Shown here: one piece after another, positions 25,279 to 33,449 of the stretch
Numbering within the stretch: position 1 is the stretch's first letter
Layout: each line of letters opens with the position of its first letter
Assembly: GCF_001298445.1 (NCBI RefSeq)
Contig: NZ_CP012036.1
Location: 5,425,690-5,489,689 of the forward strand
Source of the DNA: Nostoc piscinale CENA21
Lineage (GTDB): Bacteria; Cyanobacteriota; Cyanobacteriia; Cyanobacteriales; Nostocaceae
Length of the DNA: 64,000 nt
Direction of reading: 5' to 3'
Translations under genes and position numbers: made by a program
The notes under the pieces: model-generated
What the model was told of the DNA's origin: nothing
Databases searched by the model: none
What the model saw: the letters and a program-made list of their open reading frames with translations, nothing else

Positions 25279-27225
25279 ATGGCTAAATCAATGTTCTCAA
25301 CAAAACGGCTCAATAGACGGTTTATGCGCTGGTTACTGGCAGAAAACCGCCGCGAAAAGGAAGGGCCTTACCAGAAGGAAGAAGCACACCGCCAGCATCC
25401 TTGGTGGCAAGTTATGTGCTTAACCGGTGTAGATTATTTTTCTACTCTTGGATATCAACCGGGAATTGCAGCATTGGCAGCAGGTGCGCTTTCTCCTATT
25501 GCTACGCTGATTTTGGTTTTATTAACGCTCTTTGGTGCTTTACCCATCTACCGCCGTATTGCTGCTAAAAGCCCACATGGTGAAGGTTCTATTGCTATGT
25601 TGGAGCATTTGCTTTCTTGGTGGCAAGGCAAATTACTGGTATTGTGTCTACTTGGCTTTGTGGCAACTGACTTTATTATTACTATTACTCTGTCTGCCGC
25701 TGATGCCACAGCCCATATCATTGAAAATCCGCTGACACCAAGTCTGCTGCACAGTCAAAGCATTGCTATTACCTTAATGTTAATTGCTTTACTCGGTGTA
25801 GTTTTCTTGAGAGGCTTTAAAGAAGCAATTGGGATTGCGGTATTTTTAGTGGCAGTTTATCTGCTGTTAAATTTAGTTGTCATTAGCATTGGGTTATATC
25901 ATATTGCAATTAACCCAGGTGCGATCGCAAATTGGCAGACAGCACTTTTCGCCCGAAATAACAATTTCTTTCTCCTCATCGGCTTGGCTATCTTGTTGTT
26001 TCCTCGGCTGGCTTTGGGTTTATCTGGATTTGAAACTGGTGTCACAGTCATGCCCCTAGTTCAAGGTAGCAGTAGCGATACCCCAGAAATGCCCAGAGGA
26101 CGAATTCGCAATACCCGCAAGCTACTGACGGCTGCGGCTGTCATTATGAGCTTCTTTTTGCTGACTAGCAGTTTTGTCACTACTCTATTGATTCCAGCCG
26201 CAGAATTTGCTACAGGCGGAAAAGCTAATGGTCGCGCCTTGGCTTACCTAGCACATCTTTATTTAGGCAATGGCTTCGGTACAATTTACGATTTAAGCAC
26301 CATTTCGATTTTGTGGTTTGCTGGGGCATCAGCAATGGCAGGACTGCTAAATATTGTGCCTCGTTACTTACCACGTTATGGGATGGCACCAAGTTGGGCG
26401 CTATTAACACGTCCACTTGTATTAGTATATACAGCCATCGCCTTCGTAGTTACAATTATTTTCCAAGCAAATGTAGAAGCGCAAGGTGGTGCTTATGCAA
26501 CTGGTGTGTTGGTACTAATTAGCTCCGCCGCCTTTGCGGTTACTTTATCAGCCCATCGTCATCGTTCTATACAAGGTAGAATTGTTTTTGCTTTAATTAC
26601 ACTGGTCTTTATCTATACGACCATTGTCAACATCATTGAGAGGCCAGAAGGGATTAAAATCGCTACGTTCTTCATTGGTGCAATCATCTTTACTTCCTTA
26701 GTTTCCCGTGTTTGGCGCTCAACGGAATTGCGGGTAGAACAAATAGAAGTTGATGAAAATGCCCGTGAATTTATTGCAGAAGAAAGCCAGGGCGCGATCA
26801 GAATCATTGCAAATCGCTTAAACGTAGGTAATGAACAAGAATATTTATTAAAGGAAAAAGAGGTACGTGAAGACAACCATATTCCACCGACAGATCCAGT
26901 GCTGTTTCTTGAGATTTTGATATCAGATGCGTCAGATTTTACTGATGTGATCAGAGTCAAAGGCGTAAAAGTTGGGGAGTATAGGATTTTACGTGCAGAA
27001 AGCGCCGCAGTCCCAAATGCGATCGCCGCTTTGTTGCTTTATATTCGTGACCAAACTGGTCAAATTCCTCACGCTTACTTCGGTTGGGTAGAAGGAAATC
27101 CCATCCAGTACTTACTGCGGTTTATCTTGTTTGGTGAAGGTGACATTGCTGTAGTTACCCGTGAAGTCCTACGTCGTGCTGAGAAAAATCCCCACAGGCG
27201 GCCGGGGATTCACGTTGGTGGTTAA
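25279..27225 (+). CDS. APC-superfamily permease (KUP/KimA-like layout)
   Basis: 648 aa. A basic N-terminal tail of ~45 residues is followed by about twelve membrane spans and a soluble C-terminal region of roughly 150 residues (from about 490). The first span holds CLTGVDYFSTLGYQPGIAAL, an unwound-helix segment typical of APC transporters, and RRIAAKSPHGEGSIAMLEHL resembles the 'PHGEG' region of APC and K+-uptake KUP/KimA proteins. It is often annotated only as an amino acid transporter. Position next to the Kdp and Ktr systems and the large cytosolic tail make potassium import plausible, but this is inference. The start is ATG 25279; the TTG three bases upstream is less likely. Confidence 0.72.
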   Translation: MAKSMFSTKRLNRRFMRWLLAENRREKEGPYQKEEAHRQHPWWQVMCLTGVDYFSTLGYQPGIAALAAGALSPIATLILVLLTLFGALPIYRRIAAKSPHGEGSIAMLEHLLSWWQGKLLVLCLLGFVATDFIITITLSAADATAHIIENPLTPSLLHSQSIAITLMLIALLGVVFLRGFKEAIGIAVFLVAVYLLLNLVVISIGLYHIAINPGAIANWQTALFARNNNFFLLIGLAILLFPRLALGLSGFETGVTVMPLVQGSSSDTPEMPRGRIRNTRKLLTAAAVIMSFFLLTSSFVTTLLIPAAEFATGGKANGRALAYLAHLYLGNGFGTIYDLSTISILWFAGASAMAGLLNIVPRYLPRYGMAPSWALLTRPLVLVYTAIAFVVTIIFQANVEAQGGAYATGVLVLISSAAFAVTLSAHRHRSIQGRIVFALITLVFIYTTIVNIIERPEGIKIATFFIGAIIFTSLVSRVWRSTELRVEQIEVDENAREFIAEESQGAIRIIANRLNVGNEQEYLLKEKEVREDNHIPPTDPVLFLEILISDASDFTDVIRVKGVKVGEYRILRAESAAVPNAIAALLLYIRDQTGQIPHAYFGWVEGNPIQYLLRFILFGEGDIAVVTREVLRRAEKNPHRRPGIHVGG

Positions 27226-27308
27226 TATATGAATGGCAGAGACAAGGGAGACAAGGAAGATAACTTAGAACTTACACTTCGACTATGCTCAGTGTACAGC
27301 ACTTAACA

Positions 27309-27380
27309 CTCAGCAACGCCACTTGCTTCAACGGAGGAAACCTCCGCAACGCAGTGGCTCCTCAGCACTCAGCACTTTCA
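27309..27380. repeat. CTCAGCA-flanked hairpin repeat, copy 1
   Basis: It begins CTCAGCAACG and ends CTCAGCACTCAGCACTTTCA. The outer stem GCCACT/AGTGGC (27318-27323, 27353-27358) encloses an inner hairpin GGAGG-AAA-CCTCC (27333-27345). Copies with different stem sequences are at 28640-28710 and 48610-48680. Confidence 0.75.
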
Positions 27381-27388
27381 AGCTAGAT

Positions 27389-27735
27389 GTGCAGTTAGTC
27401 AAACTATCACATACATTCTGATCAATGTTCAGCCATAGCTATGATGAAAGTGATATGGAGCTGATGCAGTGAGGCGAAAAATCAAGGGTTTTAGGGTGTA
27501 GGGGTGTATGTCTGCAAAACCCTTACACCCCGTATCTTAAAACCCCTACACCCAGTCTCCCCAGACAATCTTTGTGCATAATTCCTGTGATAGTTTTACT
27601 ATAGCAAGAGTCTTTTTCTAACACTAATGCTTACCAATACAAAATGTGCAAATAGTTAAACCAGCACAATCATTCCGTATAAATGCCCAGCCACCGCCAT
27701 GATGAAGATGATAGTTTCAGTGGAGACAGGGCAAG
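27389..27735 (+). repeat. Imperfect direct repeat flanking a dispersed element
   Basis: Bases 27389-27475 and 27646-27735 align with shared words TAGTCAAAC/TAGTTAAAC, CACA..CATTC, CAGCCA and GCTATGATGAA/GCCATGATGAA. The second unit ends at the start codon of the next gene. The ~110-bp element copy at 27482-27600 lies between them. Confidence 0.6.
27482..27600 (+). repeat. ~110-bp dispersed element, copy 1
   Basis: It consists of GGGTGTA-type repeats and their complement (AAAACCCTTACACCCC), then CCCAGACAATCTTTGTGCAT and AATTCCTGTGATA. It aligns with copies at 28510-28620 (inverted) and 45445-45570. Confidence 0.72.
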
Positions 27736-28509
27736 ATGTATATTAACCTTTTTATCAGTTCTATCTTAGGAATTTTCACTATAGTACTGTTAGCATTTGG
27801 CGTGTTGCAATGGTTTCATGTACCTGCTGGTAACTTTCTAGATTGGTTAATTGGTGGTGCAAGTTTTTGGTGGTTGTTAGTAATTGTAACTGTACCTTGG
27901 AATGTCCATTTTCAAGCCAAAGAAGTTTTAGCAGAAGCAGCACAATCTTCTGAAAAAGGCATTCCTGTAGATGGGAAACAAGTCAAATATGTGCAATTAT
28001 TAGCCAAGCGATCGCTGTGGCTGGCTCTTGCTTTACATGTATTTTCTGCCATTGGACTTTACATCCTTGCCGCCACGGGAATTAGTGCAGTAGGTTATAT
28101 CAGTTCCGGTGCAGCTTTATTATTAACAATTTTGCGTCCCGCAATTCGCGCCTACGAATATTTATATGCAAGGCTAACTATGATTAGCCAAGAATGGAAA
28201 TATCCCCGCGAAGATATTTATGAACTGCGTAATCGCTTCTCTGACTTAGAACAAAAAGTCAAATATATAGAAGAACAACTCAATCCAGAAGAATCATATT
28301 CTTTACCAGCCACCCAACAACGTTTTGCCGAAGAAACTCGCAAAGAACTGTCCAGAATTTTAGCGAATTTAGAAGAATTACGCGCCACAAATCAAACAGA
28401 ACATGAACGTTTAGTAAGAGAATCCAGAAACGCGATCGCTCAACTTTCTACTGATGGACAATTTCTCGATCACGTCCGCGAAATTATCCGCTTTTTCAAA
28501 ACAGCTTAG
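27736..28509 (+). CDS. Conserved membrane protein with coiled-coil tail
   Basis: 257 aa. Four hydrophobic segments (residues about 4-26, 36-55, 91-112, 116-137) are followed by a charged helical tail from about 150 with heptad character (ELRNRFSDLEQKVKYIEEQ and later KELSRILANLEELR). Both termini probably face the cytosol. I do not recognise a named family; no enzyme motif is visible. GGAG lies upstream of ATG 27736, and the leader is one half of an imperfect direct repeat. A scaffold or mechanosensing role would be speculation. Confidence 0.78.
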   Translation: MYINLFISSILGIFTIVLLAFGVLQWFHVPAGNFLDWLIGGASFWWLLVIVTVPWNVHFQAKEVLAEAAQSSEKGIPVDGKQVKYVQLLAKRSLWLALALHVFSAIGLYILAATGISAVGYISSGAALLLTILRPAIRAYEYLYARLTMISQEWKYPREDIYELRNRFSDLEQKVKYIEEQLNPEESYSLPATQQRFAEETRKELSRILANLEELRATNQTEHERLVRESRNAIAQLSTDGQFLDHVREIIRFFKTA

Positions 28510-28620
28510 GTAAGAGGAATTACGCACCAAAATTGTCTACGGGGATTGGGTGTAAGGGTAAAAGGGTATGGGGTGTAAGGGTTTTGAATACATATAATCT
28601 CACATCCTTATACCCCCTGC
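28510..28620 (-). repeat. ~110-bp dispersed element, copy 2 (inverted)
   Basis: Read on the minus strand it runs GGATGTGAGATTATATGTAT, CAAAACCCTTACACCCC, CACCCAATCCCCGTAGACAA, TTTTGGTGCGTAATTCCTC, matching copies 1 and 3 in order. It begins immediately after the stop of the membrane/coiled-coil gene. Confidence 0.75.
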
Positions 28621-28639
28621 GTCAAAGCTAGTCTATTTA

Positions 28640-28710
28640 CTCAGCAACGCCAGTCGCCTCAAGTCAAGAGGCTCGCCCACGGCGCTGGCTCCTCAGCACT
28701 CAGCACTTTT
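28640..28710. repeat. CTCAGCA-flanked hairpin repeat, copy 2, overlapping sufE end
   Basis: It starts CTCAGCAACG and ends CTCAGCACTCAGCACTTTT. The outer stem is GCCAG/CTGGC (28649-28653, 28685-28689) and the inner stem GCCTC/GAGGC (28656-28660, 28668-28672). The right flank supplies the last codons (SAEC) and the stop of sufE. Confidence 0.75.
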
Positions 28711-29148
28711 TACTATTGTTCTAACTTGCACTCCAATGCTTTTTTTTTGCATAGTTTTAAATATGTTGTAAAAACCGTTAGCACGGGAAGGTGTCAAACT
28801 CACATTTAAACCGGTTGCTTGAATAAAATCTGGTGTTAATTGGACAATTTCTGTGGGACTTAACCCATTTAACCCTTCAATTAACAGCGCCACTAATCCC
28901 TTCGTTAACTGAGAATCAGATTCTCCTTGAAATACAACTTTCCCATCATTTAAGGCGGCGGTAACATACACCTGAGACACACAACCAGGAACTTTATTTT
29001 CTGGTATCTTATCAGCTTCGGGAAACTCTGGAAGCTTTTGGGCGTACCAGATCAGTTGTTCATAACGCCGCTTCGGATCGGATGCACGTTGAAAGCGTTG
29101 GACGATTTTAGCCAAAGCAGGTGGTAAAGAATCTAAACTAGAAGACAT
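28693..29148 (-). CDS. sufE: SufE family sulfur acceptor
   Basis: 151 aa, one SufE domain: LAKIVQRFQRASDPKRRYEQ, LIWYAQKLPEFPE, then NKVPGCVSQVYV, whose Cys accepts the persulfide from the cysteine desulfurase SufS, and a helical C-terminus with GLNVSLTPSRANGFYNIF. It stimulates SufS and passes sulfur to the SufBCD scaffold for Fe-S cluster assembly; those genes are not in the window. The start is ATG 29148. The last few residues (SAEC) and the stop are encoded by a dispersed repeat, so the natural C-terminus has been replaced or extended; the catalytic part is untouched. Confidence 0.93.
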   Translation of the reverse strand: MSSSLDSLPPALAKIVQRFQRASDPKRRYEQLIWYAQKLPEFPEADKIPENKVPGCVSQVYVTAALNDGKVVFQGESDSQLTKGLVALLIEGLNGLSPTEIVQLTPDFIQATGLNVSLTPSRANGFYNIFKTMQKKSIGVQVRTIVKSAEC

Positions 29149-29279
29149 AACAGAAGCTGTAATTAATTCGGTCTCACCTTGAGTTTAAATTATCTGGAGG
29201 GCGATCGCGTTCACCATGAGCAAGTCGATGAATAATACCTGTAAACCAGATATTCTAAGTTAGATATTTACTTTTTAAA

Positions 29280-29353
29280 TGGCTCAGGTCGGATTTGAAC
29301 CAACGACCCCAGGCTTATGAGTCCCGTGCTCTAACCAACTGAGCTACTGAGCC
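29280..29353 (-). tRNA. tRNA-Met (CAT anticodon)
   Basis: Read on the minus strand the 74 bases fold as a tRNA: acceptor GGCTCAG/CTGAGCC (7 bp) with discriminator A, D-arm GCTC...GAGC, anticodon loop CTCATAA (anticodon CAT), and a T-arm with GGTTCAAATCC. CCA is not encoded. The anticodon stem CGGGA/GCCTG has a G-U pair and an A-G mismatch next to the loop. Absence of the initiator features (C1 mismatch, three G-C pairs) points to elongator Met; a tRNA-Ile read through lysidine at C34 cannot be excluded by sequence alone. Confidence 0.92.
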
Positions 29354-29538
29354 AAACATTTCCACATTAATTCTTAATATAGCATACACATTTGTTGATG
29401 ACTAGTCTTTCTGGCAATTAATTTTCATCCACAAGCTAATACCATTTTGGATTTTAGATTAGGTAAGGGTTGATTGGCAAACTTTCCAGCCATCTAGCTG
29501 TCGCAATCATTTTTCAGGCAGTTCACCCATCCAAGCAA

Positions 29539-29561
29539 AAGAGGGATAAAAACTCCCTCTT
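29539..29561 (-). terminator. Hairpin terminator after the M23 gene
   Basis: AAGAGGGA (29539-29546) and TCCCTCTT (29554-29561) form an 8-bp perfect stem with a 7-base loop. On the minus strand the stem ends in TTTT, 38 bases after the M23 stop. Confidence 0.75.
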
Positions 29562-29598
29562 CTGACAAGAAAATAACTGGGTTGGAGACAGACAAGGA

Positions 29599-31802
29599 CT
29601 AAATGCGGTTTTGTTGTGGTAAGAAGGCAATTGGGTTAACTGCGCCCTTACCTGATGGATGAATTTCAAAGTGAGTGTGTGGCCCAGTACTGAAACCAGT
29701 GCTACCCATTAAAGCAATAGTTTCGCCTTGACGCACTTGCTGACCTGCACGCACCAAAATCTTGCTGTTATGACCATAGCGGGTCATACTACCATCAGGG
29801 TGACGAATATCCACAAGATTACCGTAGCCACCTTTGTTCCAGCCTGCTTTTTCAATCACGCCATCTGCCGAGGCATAAACTGGTGTACCAGTGGCGTTAG
29901 CAACGTCAATACCTTTGTGCATTCTGCCCCAACGCCAACCATATCCAGAGGTAAATACACCTTTGGCTGGCCAAATATAAGCTACAGATGAGGTGGAAGG
30001 CGGAGGAATGGTTTCATCAATTGGTTTGGGCAAGTATTGATCGACTGCTGCCAAAGGCGGTAGTTGTGGCGATACTTTCGTTCCCCGCATTCTTCTAGGA
30101 GAATCAGCCGCATTGACTCCAATGGGTGGTACTGTTACCCTAGCGCGATTAGGCAAGAACTCTGGGTTAATTGGCTCGTCAGTAGTGCTGCGAATAGCAC
30201 TAAATTCGGGCTTAACTGGTTGAGCGTTGTAGCTCGGTAAAATTGGTGTTGGAACAGGGATGGGTACAGCAAAAGTCTTATTTCCAGATACTGGCTTAGT
30301 AACTGCCAAGTTGCTAGGAACAGCTACAGGAACTGGAATAGCAATACTGTTTTTGTCTGTATCAGTAACCGCTTGGGCAACTACATTACCACCATTACCA
30401 GACTCTTGATTGCGGTATTTTTCCTGTAGTCTTTGAATTTCAGCCTGTAAACTCTGAAGACGCTCGTTGTTTCTGTTTCTTGCGACCCTTTGAGTTTGAC
30501 TACCTGGCTGTAATTCAGTAAAGACTTTGGGTACGGGAGTATCACCACCTACACCGTTAGTAGTATTTGTCTGTGTTGGGTTGTTTGTTGCTGCGGTTGG
30601 TTTAACAGTATTGTTGTTGACAAAAACCGGTGAAACTGGTGCTAAAGATACATTGGGGTTACTGCTGGCAGTGTTGACAGGTACACCAGCAACTTTGACA
30701 TTGTTGGTCAACTGTACACTAGGCTGACTAACTGCCACAGGTATTGAGATTGCACCATTACGGTTAACATTGACCGATGGCAGGATGAGTTTTTGATTAA
30801 TTTGGAGCTGATTTGGATTACTGATATTGTTGAGCTTGGCTAGTTCTGCAACCGTGGTGTTGTATCGGTTAGCGATCGCAGCTAGAGTATCTCCCGGCTT
30901 AACTTCGTAAGCGGTATCAGTATCCGTTGGTGCTGCAATTTCTGGTGTAGCAGGTGCAGATGTTGTTGCTAATGGCTGTACCTGTTCACTTGGGAGTTTT
31001 GTTTGCTTGATTTCAGGAAAGAACTTGGTTTTGTCTTCATCCACTAATGCAGGTAACTGTTGCCCAATTTCTTGACTGATGCTTTGAGGTGGCAATTTTT
31101 CTGCTACAACTACCTCTTGCTTCAATGCAGGGGCTTTCGCTAAATTTTTTTGACTCCCCAGACCGTAACTCCGCCAGACTTGCTCTTAAACGGTTCGACT
31201 TTTCTTGCAAGTGATATAGGGCGAACTCTTGCTGTGCTTTTAATTTAGCTTTGACTTCATCGTTAGCAACTTTGATGTCAGATGCGTCGTTAGCTTTCAG
31301 GATTTCCTGTGCTTCGCCATTTTTGGCTAATGGCGACTGGTTAATGGCATTTTTTTTCGGCTGCTGTTTGAGCAACATTCTCTGGTGTTGGAACTTCCAC
31401 AATTCCATTTGCCGCCACTTGTAATTTAGCTTCAAGCCCAGGCAACTGTGAAATTGCTGTTGGTTCAACAATGACAGGATTTTCTGGCATGGTTGCTGCT
31501 GAGACTAGTTGAGTCTCCAGCTTTGTGGGAACAAATTTCATTTCAGTGTCAGGGGCAACAGGCAGGTTTGAGGCTACTTTTTGGCTGCCTACAGGCGCTG
31601 CTGCTTGGGCTTGATCGCTTTGTCGAGTCACTAAAAGACTGGTCGCTCCAACTGAAATAGCCAAGCCAATCATGGCTGCTTGTGTGCTAACTCGACGATT
31701 AGCCTTGGAATTTACCACACTTAACTGCTCACTAGGGACACCATCATTGCTGGGGGTATTTTTCAGCACAGCTTTTACTCTTTTTTTCAATGCTCGTTTC
31801 AA
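29599..31802 (-). pseudogene. LysM-M23 peptidoglycan endopeptidase with two frameshifts
   Basis: Three frames join into one protein of about 730 aa. It has a cytosolic basic N-terminus and one membrane span (TQAAMIGLAISVGATSLLV), a long low-complexity periplasmic region, a LysM domain (YEVKPGDTLAAIANRYNTTV), a linker with a coiled coil, and an M23 domain with zinc ligands in HKGIDVA and HTHFEIH. It cuts peptide cross-links of the cell wall, like NlpD/EnvC-type factors. Frame is lost at an 8-T run (31350-31357) and a 7-T run (31145-31151); each has one base too many. Translation starts at TTG 31802, with a perfect AGGAGG six bases upstream. The LysM and M23 domains are both in the last frame. 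Confidence 0.88.
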
Positions 31803-32593
31803 AGACGACCTCCTATGATCACTAGCGCTTAACTGACCTCGATTTTGCAGTCGGAATACTAGTCAATGATTTAGATCACATCTGACGATAGACCTGGATC
31901 ACATTCACCAGAGATACTTAGGCAAGATTAACCTGCTTCTCTGATTTAGACAAGTTTACACCTGTTAGCAGAACATAAAGTTGCTGTGCTTACTTGTCCG
32001 CTCCACTCCTCACACCCTAGAACTTTCGCTCTTTACAGTTTTCAGCGCCTAATTTAAATTTAATCGCTGGGATTGGAAAAGTTGATATTAGCCGAATCTG
32101 CTTTTATTGTCAGCAATTTTAGTTGCTATAAGTTTTAAAAAAGCGATGCCTCCTGCTGTAAATATCTTCAAGGTTTTTTTAACCGATCCGTCTTCCCAAC
32201 AGGAGACTTTACGTTGATTCTTCCCTAAAAGACAACCGTACAAACTCTCCAGTACTTTTGTCCTCCTGAAATATACTTATTCAGACAAAATAGTACAAAT
32301 GCCTTATCCGTATGGATTTGCAGCCTTTTGTTTTTGGAAACCAAATAAATCCAATTCATCAAAATCTATCATTCAAATTTGGTACATTCTCAAAATTAAT
32401 ATAGAAATTTCTTATATAAAACCTGTCTAGTTAACTAGGTTTTTCAGGTATTTTACTGATTTTTTTAAGCCAACGTATAAAAAGTGTAAGTATTTTTTGT
32501 TAGCGATAGAATTATTATCTGTCGGAAATCCTGTGGGAATTTGATTTCCAAGACAGCACGAGTATATATACTTATAAGTTGATTGTTCAAAAA
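31803..32593. other. Long leader/intergenic region upstream of the M23 gene
   Basis: 791 bases with no supported ORF. Next to the gene is AGGAGG (minus strand). Two TGTGATC words, CRP-like half sites, occur on the minus strand near 31872-31881 and 31893-31902. I looked for a cyclic-di-AMP riboswitch, known ahead of some wall-hydrolase genes, and did not see its core. The rest is A/T-rich. Confidence 0.4.
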
Positions 32594-33055
32594 CTACACT
32601 AGATAACCGAGTTGTCGCCTTGCTTCAAACAGGCCGATGGCAACGCTGACTGACAGATTCAGACTACGAACCCCTGGCTCAAACATCGGAATATAAAGGG
32701 TTGTATCACAAATTGATAATGCTTCTGGTGATAAGCCAGTGGTTTCGCTACCAAACAGTAGCCAATCATTAGAATCAAATTGAAATTGTGTGTAATTACT
32801 ACTCCCCCTCACAGAAAAACCTAGACATCGACCTCCACGCTGTTGATGAAAGTCTTTAAAAGCTGCCAGCGATTCATGATTGTGGAGTTTGACATAAGGC
32901 CAATAATCTAAACCGGCTCGTTTGAGGTAGCGATCGCTAATTTCAAACCCCAACGGCCCTACTAAATGTAATTCTGTGCCTGTAGCTGCACAAGTACGCG
33001 CTATATTGCCTGTATTGGGTGGAATTTGCGGATTTACTAAAACAACTTGGGGCAT
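32594..33055 (-). CDS. trmL: tRNA (cytidine/uridine-34 2'-O)-methyltransferase TrmL
   Basis: 153 aa SPOUT (SpoU) methyltransferase of TrmL size. Motif 1 is NPQIPPNTGNIARTCAATG, motif 2 LLFGSETTGLSPE and motif 3 PGVRSLNLSVSVAIGLFEA, the last forming the knotted SAM site. It lacks any extra RNA-binding domain, as expected for TrmL, which works as a dimer on the wobble base of tRNA-Leu isoacceptors. The start is ATG 33055. It stands alone, in the same direction as the M23 gene 791 bases downstream. Confidence 0.93.
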   Translation of the reverse strand: MPQVVLVNPQIPPNTGNIARTCAATGTELHLVGPLGFEISDRYLKRAGLDYWPYVKLHNHESLAAFKDFHQQRGGRCLGFSVRGSSNYTQFQFDSNDWLLFGSETTGLSPEALSICDTTLYIPMFEPGVRSLNLSVSVAIGLFEARRQLGYLV

Positions 33056-33449
33056 CTGACATGGAACTGAGCTTTTGTATAAAAAGTTATATTGACAATA
33101 AAAAATCTGTCAAAAGGTAGAGGTTATCTATAGGTTTTATTAATAACCATTTTGTAGTTTACATCGATTAGTTTTTTTAAAACAAAAAAAATTGCTACAT
33201 TTTCCCAGGAATTTTTAGAAAATGTATCTGAATAACTTGTCAATACAACTATTTTGTCCTTGAAAAACTAAAAACCAGACCTAAACTCATGCTTTGGCTA
33301 TTTTTAGAAAATCTATCTTATGTATGAGACCATACATGATGATTTTGGGCTATGGGGAGTTTTCTGGCTGAGTATTTGTCTTGTGTCATTAGTCATTTGT
33401 CCTTGGTATTCACAAATGACTAATGATATTGAATCACTTGAGTTTCTCT
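33056..33449. other. Intergenic region between gshA and trmL
   Basis: 394 bases, A/T-rich. The only structure seen is a 14-bp palindrome built from heptamer repeats (listed separately). The small plus-strand ORF spanning it is not credible. Confidence 0.45.
33387..33425. repeat. Heptamer-derived palindrome downstream of gshA
   Basis: CATTAGTCATTTGT (33387-33400) and ACAAATGACTAATG (33412-33425) are perfect inverted repeats of 14 bp with an 11-base loop, 25 bases after the gshA stop. The arms are built of the AATGACT heptamer that is tandemly repeated at 36826-36874. There is no T-run, so this may protect the mRNA end rather than terminate. Confidence 0.7.

Noticed and set aside
31803..32593. 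Cyclic-di-AMP (ydaO-type) riboswitch before the M23 gene
   Set aside because: I searched by eye for the conserved core and found none; only a covariance-model search could settle it.
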